A stretch of 64,000 bases of DNA from Haliea alexandrii (GCF_003719295.1 NZ_RFLW01000001.1:496001-560000), one strand, 5' to 3'; positions 25,612 through 34,666 are shown, counted from the stretch's first letter. The notes: a model not told the origin generated them from the letters alone. Translations and numbers: made by a program.

Positions 25612-25721
25612 ACGCGGTAATGCTCCCTGGACGGTGTAGGGTGGGCAGGATTAAGCAGGCGCGTATGCTACCATATCGCGCCCTGTTTGCGCCCCAACCC
25701 ATTCGACTGCGGAGTAGCCCT

Positions 25722-27122
25722 GTGTCCAATATCAGCCCGGAAATACTGCAGGCGTTACAGGCCTGCGTTGGCGAGTCGCGCGTGTTGACAGACCCGGACT
25801 CCCTGGCGCTGTACGGGCGGGATTGGACCCGGGCCCATGCTCCGGCACCCTCGGCGGTGGTACTGCCCGGCAGTATCGCCGAGGTGCAGGCAGTGGTGGA
25901 GCTGGCGGGAGCGCTGCAGCTGGCTCTGGTGCCCTCCGGCGGCCGCACTGGACTCAGCGGTGGCGCCATGGCCTGCCAGGGGGAGATTGTCGTCGCGCTG
26001 GACCGCTTGAACCGCATCGATGATTTCAACCCGGTCGACCGCACCGTGCGCTGTGGGGCGGGCGTCGTCACGGCGCAATTGCAGGCCTTTGCGGAGGAGC
26101 AGGGCCTGTTCTACCCGGTCGACTTCGCTTCCAGTGGTTCCAGCCAGATTGGCGGTAATATTTCCACCAATGCCGGGGGCATCAAGGTCATCCGCCACGG
26201 CATGACCCGCGACTGGGTGGCGGGCCTTAAGCTGGTCACCGGCAGCGGCGAGCTGCTGGATCTCAACCGCGGGCTGGTGAAAAACAATGCCGGTTATGAC
26301 CTGCGCCAGCTGGTCATTGGTGCCGAGGGCACGCTGGGCATTGTGGTCGAGGCCACCATGCAGTTGGCGCGGCCCCCGCAGAACCTGACGGTGATGGTGC
26401 TGGGCGTGCCGGATATGGCCGCCGTGATGCAGGTGCTGGAAACCTGGCAGGGGGCCATGGACCTGCAGGCCTTTGAATTCTTTTCCGAGCTGGCCCTGCA
26501 GAAGGTGGTGGCGCACCAGGGCCTGCAGCGGCCCTTCGAGACCCCTGCCGCCTTCTACGCGTTGCTCGAGTTCGAACAGCACACCGAGGCGGATCTCGAT
26601 CAGGCCATGGCACTGTTCGAGCACTGCGTGGAGCAGGGTTGGGTTGTGGACGGGGTGGTCAGCCAGAGCGTGGCTCAGGCGCAGGCACTGTGGCGCCTGC
26701 GCGAGGATATATCCGAGACGATTTCCCGCTGGACGCCTTACAAGAACGATATCTCCACCACCATCGTGCGCGTGCCGGACTTTCTTGCCGAGGTGGAAGC
26801 GGTGGTGACGCGGGCCTATCCCGACTTCGAAATCGTGTGGTTCGGGCACATCGGTGACGGCAATGTGCACCTCAATGTGCTCAAGCCCGACGCGCTGCCC
26901 ATGGCTGAATTCCAGCAGCGTTGCGGGGAAGTGAGCCGCTGGGTCTTCGAAATTGTGCAGCGCCATGAGGGCAGTGTTTCAGCGGAGCACGGTGTGGGCC
27001 TGCTGAAGAAAGCGTATCTACACTACAGCCGCAGTGCAGCGGAAATCGCCATTATGAAGCAGATCAAGCAGGTCTTTGATCCGCAGGGCATCATGAACCC
27101 GGGCAAGATCTTCGACCTCTAG
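25722..27122 (+). CDS. FAD-linked oxidase, probable D-2-hydroxyglutarate dehydrogenase
   Basis: 466 residues. PSGGRTGLSGGAMACQGEIVVALDRLNRI is the FAD-binding (FAD_binding_4) core, with FASSGSSQIGGNISTNAGGIKVIRHGMTRDWV after it. The C-terminal FAD-oxidase domain contains WFGHIGDGNVHLNVL (metal-binding His residues) and SAEHGVGLLKKAYL. The GTG at 25722 has GGAG at proper spacing and begins near the conserved domain, so 58 upstream codons are excluded. D-2-hydroxyglutarate dehydrogenase next to serA is known from Pseudomonas, where it removes D-2-hydroxyglutarate made by SerA and helps drive serine synthesis. The family also includes D-lactate and glycolate oxidases, so the substrate rests on context. 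Confidence 0.85.
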   Translation: MSNISPEILQALQACVGESRVLTDPDSLALYGRDWTRAHAPAPSAVVLPGSIAEVQAVVELAGALQLALVPSGGRTGLSGGAMACQGEIVVALDRLNRIDDFNPVDRTVRCGAGVVTAQLQAFAEEQGLFYPVDFASSGSSQIGGNISTNAGGIKVIRHGMTRDWVAGLKLVTGSGELLDLNRGLVKNNAGYDLRQLVIGAEGTLGIVVEATMQLARPPQNLTVMVLGVPDMAAVMQVLETWQGAMDLQAFEFFSELALQKVVAHQGLQRPFETPAAFYALLEFEQHTEADLDQAMALFEHCVEQGWVVDGVVSQSVAQAQALWRLREDISETISRWTPYKNDISTTIVRVPDFLAEVEAVVTRAYPDFEIVWFGHIGDGNVHLNVLKPDALPMAEFQQRCGEVSRWVFEIVQRHEGSVSAEHGVGLLKKAYLHYSRSAAEIAIMKQIKQVFDPQGIMNPGKIFDL

Positions 27123-27130
27123 CCGCAGCC

Positions 27131-27805
27131 TCAGGAGGCGCGCAGGGTTTCCACGCCGTCGGCTGTGCCCAGCAGCAGCACATCCGCCGGCCGCAGGGCG
27201 AACAGCCCATTGGTGACCACGCCGGTGATGTTGTTGATCTTCGCCTCCATGGCGAGGGGCTGCGGGATGGAAAAGTTGTGCACATCGAGGATGACATTGC
27301 CGTTGTCGGTCACCACGCCTTCGCGGTATATCGGGTCGCCGCCCAGCTTGACCAGCTCCCGGGCTACGTGGCTGCGTGCCATCGGAATGACCTCGACCGG
27401 CAGCGGGAACTGCCCCAGGGTGTGCACGCGCTTGCTCGCGTCAGCGATGCAGACAAAAGTGCGTGCCACCGCGGCAACAATTTTCTCTCGCGTCAGGGCC
27501 GCACCGCCGCCCTTGATCAGTTGCAGTGCCGCATTGGCTTCATCGGCGCCGTCGATATAGAAGTCGACCTGCGGCACACTGTTCAAATCGCTCACATGGA
27601 TGCCGTGCTGGCGAAGCCGTTCGGCAGACGCTTCGGAGCTGGCGACGGTGGTGTTGATTTCGCCGCGCAGGCCGGCGAGCAGGTCGATGAACAGGTTTGC
27701 CGTGGAGCCGGTGCCGATGCCGAGCACCGTGTCGCGCTCCAGCTGTGGCCGGATGTAATCCAGTGCGGCCTGTGCAACCGCCTGCTTGAGCGCGTCCTGT
27801 GTCAT
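27131..27805 (-). CDS. rpiA: Ribose-5-phosphate isomerase A
   Basis: Interconverts ribose 5-phosphate and ribulose 5-phosphate. It is 224 residues. [19 protein letters not shown] (phosphate loop), [31 protein letters not shown] (catalytic Asp/Glu/Lys region) and [23 protein letters not shown]-like segments match RpiA throughout. The ATG at 27805 begins [18 protein letters not shown]; a long upstream extension of the frame is antisense to ilvA and is ignored. It converges with the D-2-hydroxyglutarate dehydrogenase gene with an 8-bp gap and is divergent from ilvA, the same arrangement as in Pseudomonas. Confidence 0.97.
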   Translation of the reverse strand: MTQDALKQAVAQAALDYIRPQLERDTVLGIGTGSTANLFIDLLAGLRGEINTTVASSEASAERLRQHGIHVSDLNSVPQVDFYIDGADEANAALQLIKGGGAALTREKIVAAVARTFVCIADASKRVHTLGQFPLPVEVIPMARSHVARELVKLGGDPIYREGVVTDNGNVILDVHNFSIPQPLAMEAKINNITGVVTNGLFALRPADVLLLGTADGVETLRAS

Positions 27806-27961
27806 TCTCGCCTGCCTGTCAGCTCGTGGAGCAAAGAGTATAGAGCATAACAGGCAGCGTCTGGCCGAAAGCGAAAAAACGCTCGCTCGTCGGCGATCAA
27901 TGCTGAAAATCCTCACCAGCTCCATTACCATGTCGGGCTGGCTTTTTACTGGATCACGCTT

Positions 27962-29494
27962 ATGCCCACCTCGTATATCAAGCGCATTCTCGACGCTCGC
28001 GTGTACGACGTTGCGCGCGAGACACCTGTGGATGAAGCCATGCTCATGTCGCGGCGCCTGGGGAACCGGGTGTTGTTCAAGCGTGAGGATCTGCAGCCTG
28101 TGTTCTCTTTCAAGTTGCGCGGCGCCTACAACAAGATGCAGAAGCTCTCGGCTGAGCAGCGCGCCTGTGGCGTGGTCGCCGCCTCGGCCGGAAATCACGC
28201 TCAGGGGCTGGCCATGGCGGCGCAGCACATGGGCGTCAAGGCCACGATCGTGATGCCGCGCACCACGCCGCAAATCAAGGTTGATGCGGTGCGCAACCGG
28301 GGCGCCAAAGTGGTGCTGCATGGAGATACCTTCGACGAGGCATCGGTGTACGCGCAAAAGCTGGTCGCGGAAAAGTCCATGGTGTACGTGCATCCGTTCG
28401 ACGATCCGGATGTGATTGCCGGGCAGGGCACGGTGGGTATGGAAATCGTGCGCCAGCTGCAACGTCCGCTGGACGCTATCTTCGTGCCGGTGGGTGGCGG
28501 TGGGCTGCTCGCCGGTGTCGCCGCGTACATCAAGTACGTGTGGCCTGAGACGCGCCTGATTGGTGTCGAGCCGGAGGATGCTGCCTGCCTGCAGCTGGCG
28601 CTGCGCAAGGGCCGGCGCGCCGTGTTGCCCGAGGTGGGCCTGTTTGCAGACGGCTGCGCCGTGGCGCAGATCGGCAAGGAGACCTTCCGCGTCATCCGCA
28701 GCACGGTGGATGAAGTGATCACCGCCAGCACGGATGAAATCTGCGCCGCGATCAAGGATATTTTCGAAGACACCCGCGGCATTGCCGAGCCCGCGGGGGC
28801 ACTGGCGCTGGCGGGCTTGAAGAAATATGTGGACACCACCGGTGCGCGCGATCAGGACCTGCTGGCCATTGTCAGCGGTGCCAACACGAATTTCGATCGC
28901 CTGCGCTACATCTCCGAGCGTACGGAAATTGGCGAACACCGTGAAGCGGTGATCAGTGTCACGATACCCGAACGCCCCGGCAGCTTCCGCACCTTCTGCA
29001 GCGCGCTTGGGCGACGCAATATCACGGAGTTCAACTATCGGTATTCCGATGCGGGAGCGGCGCTGGTATTCCTCGGCCTGTCGGTGATTCCGGGCGGCAA
29101 CGACCTGAGCGATTTACTGCAGGACCTTGCGGCACAGGGCTACGCAACGGAAGACATGACCAACAACGAAATGGCCAAGCTGCATATTCGGCATATGGTG
29201 GGTGGCAGGGCGCCCGCCGACCTGGCGGACGAGGTGGTGTTTCGCGTCGAATTCCCCGAGCGCCCCGGGGCGTTGCTGAAATTTCTCTCCGGTCTCGGCC
29301 AGCGCTGGAATATTTCCCTGTTTCATTATCGCAACCACGGTGCCGCTTACGGACGCATCCTGCTGGGCGTGCAGGTGCCTCGAGCCGAACGCAAGGCGTT
29401 TCGTGAGGTGTTGCAGGGTGTTGGCTACCCTTGGTGGGACGAAACCGACAATCGGGCCTATCAGCTGTACCTCGGGCAGCCCCAAAAGGGGTAG
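27962..29494 (+). CDS. ilvA: Threonine dehydratase, biosynthetic
   Basis: PLP enzyme converting threonine to 2-oxobutanoate for isoleucine synthesis. It is 510 residues. [21 protein letters not shown] carries the PLP Lys (Lys51); [10 protein letters not shown] and the glycine-rich [15 protein letters not shown] bind cofactor. Two C-terminal ACT-like regulatory domains (about 330-415, [19 protein letters not shown]; and about 425-505, [19 protein letters not shown]) give the allosteric, isoleucine-inhibited biosynthetic type. The start ATG has only a weak site. The 156-bp divergent region shared with rpiA shows no obvious leader peptide rich in branched-chain codons. Confidence 0.97.
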   Translation: MPTSYIKRILDARVYDVARETPVDEAMLMSRRLGNRVLFKREDLQPVFSFKLRGAYNKMQKLSAEQRACGVVAASAGNHAQGLAMAAQHMGVKATIVMPRTTPQIKVDAVRNRGAKVVLHGDTFDEASVYAQKLVAEKSMVYVHPFDDPDVIAGQGTVGMEIVRQLQRPLDAIFVPVGGGGLLAGVAAYIKYVWPETRLIGVEPEDAACLQLALRKGRRAVLPEVGLFADGCAVAQIGKETFRVIRSTVDEVITASTDEICAAIKDIFEDTRGIAEPAGALALAGLKKYVDTTGARDQDLLAIVSGANTNFDRLRYISERTEIGEHREAVISVTIPERPGSFRTFCSALGRRNITEFNYRYSDAGAALVFLGLSVIPGGNDLSDLLQDLAAQGYATEDMTNNEMAKLHIRHMVGGRAPADLADEVVFRVEFPERPGALLKFLSGLGQRWNISLFHYRNHGAAYGRILLGVQVPRAERKAFREVLQGVGYPWWDETDNRAYQLYLGQPQKG

Positions 29495-29787
29495 TGCGCG
29501 GGCGCTGATCAGGAAAATCTCCAGTTTTCAAGGGTTTCGGGGTTCTCTTTCGAGAAACGCTGAGCTACACTCTTGAATGTTTGTGAAATAGTGCCAAAAA
29601 AGGTCTGGATAAAGGCCGAAAAGAGCCGAAAAGGCCGCAAGTTTTAGCACACGTATTTGGCAAACAGATAACAGCGATGACCGCCTGGGTTGTTCGGGCG
29701 CCTCATCGGGGGTGCGGTGCAGTTTGTCGCCTGGTGCGAAACAAGGCATCGCCGTGGGTTGCGAGAATTGTGTAAAAGAGTGTTGCT
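29495..29787. other. 293-bp gap between ilvA and a small membrane-protein frame
   Basis: AT-richer than its surroundings. It holds a short TTCTC-TTTC-GAGAA hairpin near 29545-29560 without a T-run, and a purine-rich stretch near 29610-29640 with repeated GCCGAAAAG. No convincing gene is seen. It could contain the promoter of the following small frame. Confidence 0.4.
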
Positions 29788-29934
29788 GTGAAGAGTAAGC
29801 CGGATTTATTCCTCGTGATCGCCGCCGCCTTCGGGTTCGGCGTACTGATCACTATGTTGTTGCCACTATCCGCCAGTGACTCTGTTGCGTCCCCCGCATC
29901 TGAGCTGCAGGCCGGCGTCATCATCGAGAAGTGA
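29788..29934 (+). CDS. Possible small single-pass membrane protein (48 residues)
   Basis: A short frame from GTG at 29788 to TGA at 29932-29934 encodes a basic N-terminus (MKSKPD), one strongly hydrophobic segment (LFLVIAAAFGFGVLITMLLPL) and a short Ser/Ala tail ending AGVIIEK. The charge pattern and clean transmembrane helix look like a real small membrane protein rather than a random frame. Its 3' end overlaps the convergent ygfA gene by 14 bp. I cannot name a family. The upstream AAGAG is a poor ribosome-binding site. Confidence 0.45.
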   Translation: MKSKPDLFLVIAAAFGFGVLITMLLPLSASDSVASPASELQAGVIIEK

Positions 29935-30526
29935 GTCGCTCGCGGGGTTGCGGCGGACAGGGCGTGAGGCCGTTTTCGGTCAGCACCCACTGCAGGGCCA
30001 CGTCCCAATGTTGCATCGCCAGGCCGTTGATTTCCTGGCAGTCGTAAGCAAGCCCCACCCGTAGCGGCCCCCAGGCATCGGCCAGGGTGCGATCGTAGAA
30101 CCCGCCCCCCATACCCAGGCGATAGCCATCGCGCTGCCAGCCCACCAGTGGCATTACCACAACATCGAGTTCGGCAACGGCAATCGCGTCGGCTTGTGCT
30201 GTTGGTTCCGGGATGCCGTAGCGGTTGTTCTGCAGGGACGCGTTGTCTCGCCACGCGCGGAAGGTCAGCGTGCGGTGTTGCGTCAACACCGGCAGGTAAA
30301 CCCGCTTGCCCGCGCTACGGCAGGCATCGGCCAGTGGTTGGGTGTCGAGTTCACCGTCGTTGGGCCAGTACAGGCCGATCCGGTATGCGGCGCTCCAACC
30401 CGGCAGGCCGCTGATATGTTCTGCGGCGGCCCACGCTGCGGCGTCGCGCCGAGCGGGTTCTATGCTTTTGCGCTGGCCGCGAAGCTGGCGCCGCAGCGCG
30501 CTGCGGGCGTCTGAATCAGTGGGCAT
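29921..30526 (-). CDS. ygfA: 5-formyltetrahydrofolate cyclo-ligase
   Basis: ATP-dependent conversion of 5-formyl-THF to 5,10-methenyl-THF. It is 201 residues. SALRRQLRGQRKSI at the N-terminus, the substrate segment GKRVYLPVL, NRYGIPEP and the C-terminal signature VVVMPLVGWQRDGYRLGMGGGFYDRTLA identify the family. It lies directly downstream of the 6S RNA gene, the classic ssrS-ygfA arrangement of gammaproteobacteria, and is probably co-transcribed with it by read-through. Its 3' end overlaps a small plus-strand frame. Confidence 0.95.
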   Translation of the reverse strand: MPTDSDARSALRRQLRGQRKSIEPARRDAAAWAAAEHISGLPGWSAAYRIGLYWPNDGELDTQPLADACRSAGKRVYLPVLTQHRTLTFRAWRDNASLQNNRYGIPEPTAQADAIAVAELDVVVMPLVGWQRDGYRLGMGGGFYDRTLADAWGPLRVGLAYDCQEINGLAMQHWDVALQWVLTENGLTPCPPQPRERLTSR

Positions 30527-30535
30527 GTGAAAGGT

Positions 30536-30714
30536 GGATTCCCGGCATGGCGTTGACAGAGTTGCCCTGAACCCGACGGTTCAAGGAGGAGGGCCCTGCA
30601 CTGTATCAGGCTTTCCGGTCAGTGCCGGACATGCACACCAACAGCAACGAGGAACCTCCGGGTATAGACTTATCGGCTCGAGGACTGTCTGCCTGGCGCC
30701 TATGCCAGGGATCC
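30536..30714 (-). ncRNA. ssrS: 6S RNA
   Basis: Regulatory RNA that mimics an open promoter and sequesters sigma70 RNA polymerase in stationary phase. The minus-strand sequence between zapA and ygfA carries the conserved 6S blocks: CGAGCCGATAAGTC, GGAGGTTCCTCG, GTGCATGTCCGGC, AAAGCCTGATAC and CCTTGAACCGTCGGGTTCA. The ends close on each other: 5' GGATCCCTGGCAT pairs with 3' ATGCCGGGAATCC, giving about 179 nt. A TATACT -10 box (30722-30727 on the opposite strand) lies 7 bases before the inferred 5' end. Position between zapA and ygfA is the conserved one. Exact ends are inferred from the closing stem. Confidence 0.93.
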
Positions 30715-30721
30715 AGTACGC

Positions 30722-30727
30722 AGTATA
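30722..30727 (-). promoter_or_regulatory. -10 box of the 6S RNA promoter
   Basis: TATACT on the minus strand, 7 bases upstream of the inferred 6S RNA 5' end and followed by a GC-containing discriminator (GCGTACT). No good -35 is visible 17 bases upstream. Confidence 0.6.
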
Positions 30728-30755
30728 CACGACTTGCAGGCCGGCCTGGGGGCAG

Positions 30756-31079
30756 TCAGCTGATTTCCAGCTGCCGCAACTGGTACAGCGCCTCGTCAAC
30801 CTTGCGTTGCAGGCTGGCTACCGCGGTGTTGTCCACGTCCTCGCTGACCGCGGGCGCCGCACCCTGGCCGGAGGCCTTGAGCAGCTCGTGGCTGATGTTG
30901 AGTGCCGCCATCACCGCAATGCGCTCCAGGCCAATCACCTTGCCGGTGTCGCGGATGGCGCGCATCTGCTTGTCGAGGTAGCGCGCGGAAATAATCAGCT
31001 CGGCCTGCTGGTCCTCGGGGCAGGCCACCTGATATTCCTTGTCCAGAATATGCACCGAAACGGTGTTGACCGTACTCAC
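30756..31079 (-). CDS. zapA: Cell division protein ZapA
   Basis: Z-ring associated protein that cross-links FtsZ filaments. It is 107 residues. The N-terminal globular part is VNTVSVHILDKEYQVACPEDQQAELIISARYLDKQMRAIRDTGKVIGLERIAVMAALNISHELL; a coiled coil follows (about 75-107, VASLQRKVDEALYQLRQLEIS). The GTG start overlaps the stop of the upstream zapB-like gene as GTGA. It lies just upstream of the 6S RNA gene, as in other gammaproteobacteria. Confidence 0.95.
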   Translation of the reverse strand: MSTVNTVSVHILDKEYQVACPEDQQAELIISARYLDKQMRAIRDTGKVIGLERIAVMAALNISHELLKASGQGAAPAVSEDVDNTAVASLQRKVDEALYQLRQLEIS

Positions 31080-31285
31080 TGGCGTTGCTCCATAGACCGC
31101 AGGCGCGCGATCATCGCTTCGACTTTGTTGCGCGCCAGATCGTTCTTGCTGATGAGGTCCTGACGCTCCAGGCGCCAGCCATCATTCTCGCGTTTCAGGC
31201 GCTGGTTTTCGCGGTTGAGATCCCGGCACAGGGCGATCAACTCGTCAATTCTGGTCTCCAGAGTCTGGAGTTGGGTATCTGCCAT
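31076..31285 (-). CDS. ZapB-like cell division coiled-coil protein (TIGR02449 type)
   Basis: 69 residues, almost entirely coiled coil: LQTLETRIDELIALCRDLNRENQRLKRENDGWRLERQDLISKNDLARNKVEAMIARLRSME has heptad hydrophobics throughout. It matches the short family found directly upstream of zapA in Pseudomonas and relatives. It is translationally coupled to zapA and presumably works with it at the Z ring; that role is inferred from context and similarity to ZapB. Confidence 0.88.
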   Translation of the reverse strand: MADTQLQTLETRIDELIALCRDLNRENQRLKRENDGWRLERQDLISKNDLARNKVEAMIARLRSMEQRQ

Positions 31286-31457
31286 GACGTGCTACTTGGG
31301 CTGTCTGGATATAGGGCTTACTATAGAGCTGGCTGTGAGACAGGTCAACGCAGCAAAAGTTTTTATATTTCAATGGCCTGCCGACCCTTTCGCAGTATCC
31401 GGTAGAGGTGCAGGGGTGGTTTTTGCCAAAAAGTGGCCGCAACAGGGAGTAACTTGG

Positions 31458-32069
31458 ATGTTCGACAGGCTGCCCGGTGACACCGGGTTGTTTGACTTCG
31501 ATGACGTTGCCGACCAGCTTCTGGAGCAGGGCGTCAGCCTGTCCCCGGCGGAGGTGCACGGTTGCCTGGTGGGCCTGCTGGCGGCCGGCCACGACCCGGA
31601 GCCGGGTGCCGGGCTCAACGCCCTCAACCAGGCGCTGGACCTGGACCTGCATGGCGCCCTGGCGGATGAAGTGATGCAGCTTTATGCGCACTGCAATGCC
31701 GCGCTGGTGGATGACGTATTTGATTTTTCCCCCCTGTTGCCTGACGAAAGCCACGAGCTGGCGGTGCGCACGGCATCGCTCGCCGACTGGTGTCGCGGTT
31801 TCCTCACCGGCTTTGCGCGCACGGTGGCTGCCAGTGGCACCGGAGGCGAAACCCTGCCGGGCGACAGTACGGAGATTCTGCGCGACTTCGCGGCCATGGC
31901 CCAGGCCAGTGCCGACGAGCATGATGAGGACGATGACGAGGCGGAAGAGGCCTATTTCGCGCTGGTGGAATACCTGCGTGTGGCCGCGGTGAATGTTTTT
32001 CTCGACACGCGCGGGCGGCAGGACGACCGCGAGCGCTCGCTCAAGGGCAAGCCGGATGCCTTACATTAA
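31458..32069 (+). CDS. ygfB: UPF0149 family protein YgfB
   Basis: 203 residues. LSPAEVHGCLVGLLAAG near residue 30 and DWCRGFLTGFARTVA near residue 110 are the signature helices of the UPF0149/YgfB family; the C-terminal part has a very acidic loop (ADEHDEDDDEAEEAYFALVEYLRVAAVNVFLD). In P. aeruginosa YgfB has been linked to control of the AmpDh3 amidase and beta-lactam tolerance; in most species its role is unclear. The ATG at 31458 is chosen by homology; codons further upstream belong to the divergent zapB-like promoter region. It starts the ygfB-pepP-ubiH-ubiI operon. Confidence 0.92.
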   Translation: MFDRLPGDTGLFDFDDVADQLLEQGVSLSPAEVHGCLVGLLAAGHDPEPGAGLNALNQALDLDLHGALADEVMQLYAHCNAALVDDVFDFSPLLPDESHELAVRTASLADWCRGFLTGFARTVAASGTGGETLPGDSTEILRDFAAMAQASADEHDEDDDEAEEAYFALVEYLRVAAVNVFLDTRGRQDDRERSLKGKPDALH

Positions 32070-32105
32070 AAGCTCGAGTGTGGGCAAACGGCGAGGGCGG
32101 TTGAC

Positions 32106-33428
32106 GTGAAGATCAGCCGACAGGAGTTCGCACGCCGCCGCCAGCGCCTGATGGCGTTGATGGAGCCGAACAGTATTGCCATCGTTCCCGCGGCCCGCGA
32201 ACAGTTGCGCAGCCGCGATACGGAATACCCTTTCCGGCAGGACAGCGATTTCCACTACCTCTGTGGTTTCCCGGAACCGGGCGCCGTGTTGGTGTTGATT
32301 CCCGGTCGCGGGCATGGCGAATACGTGTTGTTCTGCCGTGAACGCGACCCGGCGCTGGAGCTGTGGCACGGTTACCGTGCCGGCCCCGAGGGCGCCTGCA
32401 GTGACTATGGCGCGGACGACGCGTTCCCGATCGGTGATATCGACGACATCCTGCCCGGGCTGATCGAGGGGCGCGACCGGGTCTATTACTCCATGGGGCG
32501 CAGTGCAGATTTCGACCGCCGCATCATGGCCTGGGTCAACCTCATTCGCAGCAAGGAAGCCAGCGGCTCGGTGCCCCCCGGCGAATTTACCGATCTCGAC
32601 CACATGCTGCACGACCTGCGCCTGAAAAAAAGCGCTGCGGAGCTGCGCCTGCTCGCGCACGCGGGCGAAATCACCGCCCGGGCACACAGTCGCGCCATGC
32701 GCCGCGCCGCACCCGGGGTTTTCGAATACCAGCTGGAGGCGGAACTGCTGCATGAATTCGCCCAGGGTGGCGCGCGCTTCCCCGCCTACCCCTCCATTGT
32801 GGGCAGCGGCCCCAACAGCTGCATTTTGCACTACACCCAGAATGCGCGGGCCATGCGCAAGGGTGAGCTGGTGCTGATTGATGCGGGTTGCGAATACCAG
32901 GGCTATGCGGCGGACGTCACCCGCACCTTTCCGGTGGATGGGCAGTTTTCACGTCAGCAACGGGCGATCTACAGCGTCGTGCTGGAGGCCCAGCAGGCGG
33001 CCATCGCTGCGGTGCGGCCCGGCAATCACTGGAATGCCCCGCACGAGGCCACGGTGGAGGTGATCACCCGCGGTCTGCGTGACCTGGGCTTGCTCAGCGG
33101 CGAGGTGGCCCATTTGGTTGCCGAGGGGGCCTACCGCCCGTTCTATATGCACCGCGCCGGGCACTGGTTGGGCCTGGATGTGCACGATGTCGGCGATTAT
33201 CGCGTGGCGGGCACCTGGCGCCAGCTGGAGCCGGGCATGGTGCTGACAGTGGAGCCGGGCATTTACATCGCGCCCGACAACACCGATGTTGCAGCGCGTT
33301 GGCGCGGAATTGGCATACGCATCGAAGACGATGTTGTGGTCACCGAGGAGGGTTGCGAGGTGCTGACCGCGCAGGTACCGCGGGATCCCGACGAGATTGA
33401 GGCCCTGATGGCGGTGGCACGCGGATGA
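32106..33428 (+). CDS. pepP: Xaa-Pro aminopeptidase
   Basis: Removes N-terminal residues preceding proline. It is 440 residues with an N-terminal creatinase-like domain (MALMEPNSIAIVPAA, RDTEYPFRQDSDFHYLCGFPEP) and a C-terminal pita-bread metallopeptidase domain. The dinuclear manganese ligands are visible in DAGCEYQGYAADVTRTF (two Asp), GHWLGLDVHDVG (His), TVEPGIYI (Glu) and IRIEDDVVVTEEG (Glu). The start is GTG at 32106 behind GAGGGCGG. It overlaps ubiH by four bases and lies in the conserved ygfB-pepP-ubiH-ubiI order. Confidence 0.97.
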   Translation: MKISRQEFARRRQRLMALMEPNSIAIVPAAREQLRSRDTEYPFRQDSDFHYLCGFPEPGAVLVLIPGRGHGEYVLFCRERDPALELWHGYRAGPEGACSDYGADDAFPIGDIDDILPGLIEGRDRVYYSMGRSADFDRRIMAWVNLIRSKEASGSVPPGEFTDLDHMLHDLRLKKSAAELRLLAHAGEITARAHSRAMRRAAPGVFEYQLEAELLHEFAQGGARFPAYPSIVGSGPNSCILHYTQNARAMRKGELVLIDAGCEYQGYAADVTRTFPVDGQFSRQQRAIYSVVLEAQQAAIAAVRPGNHWNAPHEATVEVITRGLRDLGLLSGEVAHLVAEGAYRPFYMHRAGHWLGLDVHDVGDYRVAGTWRQLEPGMVLTVEPGIYIAPDNTDVAARWRGIGIRIEDDVVVTEEGCEVLTAQVPRDPDEIEALMAVARG

Positions 33429-34666
33429 GCGAGCGCGATGTGGTCATCGCCGGTGGGGGGATGGTCGGTATCAGCCTGGCACTCGCCCTGGCGCGCCGGC
33501 TGCCCGAGCAGGTCCGGATTACCCTGGTAGAGGGTTTCGCACTGCCCCCGGCTGCCGCGGCCGCCCCCGACTATCACCCTGCCTTCGACGCGCGCTCCAC
33601 GGCGCTGAGCTACGGTTCCGAGCAGATCTACCGGGCGCTGGGGCTGTGGCCACTCCTGCAGCGCTGGCTGTGCCCGATTGAAACCATTCATGTCTCCAGT
33701 CGCGGCCATTTTGGCAGCAGCGTCCTGCGCGCGGTGGATTACGACTGGGATGCTCTGGGTCACGTGGTCGAAAACGCCTGGCTGGGGCAGGCGCTGTTGC
33801 ATGCCTTGCGCGCCGAGAATCGCGTAGAACTGCTCAATCCGGCACGGGTAGTGGACGCCAAGCCCGCTCGGGAAGGCGTCACCCTGGCCCTGGATGGCGA
33901 CGGTCCCGCGGCGTTGACCACGGCCTTGCTGGTGGTGGCCGATGGCGCTGATTCGGGCCTGCGTCAGCGACTTGGCGTTGCCGCGACGGAGAAGCCCTAT
34001 CGCCAGCACGCACTCATTTGTAACGTGGCCACCGCCGAGCCCCACGCCGGCTGCGCTTTCGAGCGCTTTACCGACGAAGGGCCACTGGCACTGCTGCCGC
34101 TGCTGCCGGCCGCCGGTGCCCGGCACCGCAGCGCGTTGGTGTGGACCTTGCCGCCGCAGCGCGCTGCGCAGCTGCTGGAGTGCCCGCAGGAGGACTTCCT
34201 GACTGCCCTGCAGCAGCGCTTCGGCTACCGGCTCGGGCGCCTGCAGCAGGTGGGCGCTCGCCACGCCTACCCGCTTGCCCTGCGCCACTGTGAGGAGCAG
34301 GTGCGCGCGGGCATTGCGGTGATGGGCAATGCGGCGCACGCGCTGCACCCGGTGGCCGGGCAGGGTTTCAATCTGGCTTTGCGCGATATCTGGGCCCTGT
34401 GTGATGTGCTTGCGGAAGGCATTACCCAGGGTCATGGTCCGGGTTCGCTCGCGGTTTTACAGCGCTACCGGGCGCGGCAGCAGGGCGACCAGCGTCGCAC
34501 CATTGAATTCAGCGACCGGCTGCCCGCACTGTTCATGCACAGCGATCCGCTGCTGGCACTGGCGCGAGACCTCGCCCTGTCGGGGCTCGACTGGGTGGCC
34601 CCGTTGAAGCGCGCTTTCGTTGCACAGGCTGCGGGCATGCAGGCACTGGAGGCCGTTCATGACTGA
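33425..34666 (+). CDS. ubiH: 2-octaprenyl-6-methoxyphenol hydroxylase
   Basis: FAD monooxygenase of ubiquinone synthesis. It is 413 residues. The N-terminal dinucleotide motif is VVIAGGGMVGISLALAL, the DG motif is VVADGADSGLRQRL and the second FAD motif is GNAAHALHPVAGQGFNLALRD. The ATGA overlap with pepP and the ATGACTGA overlap with the next hydroxylase mark tight coupling. It is assigned UbiH rather than UbiF/UbiI by position directly after pepP, as in E. coli and Pseudomonas. It would work on the membrane within the Ubi complex. Confidence 0.92.
   Translation: MSERDVVIAGGGMVGISLALALARRLPEQVRITLVEGFALPPAAAAAPDYHPAFDARSTALSYGSEQIYRALGLWPLLQRWLCPIETIHVSSRGHFGSSVLRAVDYDWDALGHVVENAWLGQALLHALRAENRVELLNPARVVDAKPAREGVTLALDGDGPAALTTALLVVADGADSGLRQRLGVAATEKPYRQHALICNVATAEPHAGCAFERFTDEGPLALLPLLPAAGARHRSALVWTLPPQRAAQLLECPQEDFLTALQQRFGYRLGRLQQVGARHAYPLALRHCEEQVRAGIAVMGNAAHALHPVAGQGFNLALRDIWALCDVLAEGITQGHGPGSLAVLQRYRARQQGDQRRTIEFSDRLPALFMHSDPLLALARDLALSGLDWVAPLKRAFVAQAAGMQALEAVHD

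Noticed and set aside
25548-25721. 58-residue N-terminal extension of the FAD-linked oxidase
   Set aside because: It overlaps the 5' end of serA on the other strand, has no conserved residues, and a GTG with a well-placed GGAG site follows at 25722.
27806-28939. N-terminal extension of rpiA (long minus-strand frame opposite ilvA)
   Set aside because: The extra roughly 380 residues are antisense to ilvA and show no homology; RpiA begins at MTQDALKQA with normal length.
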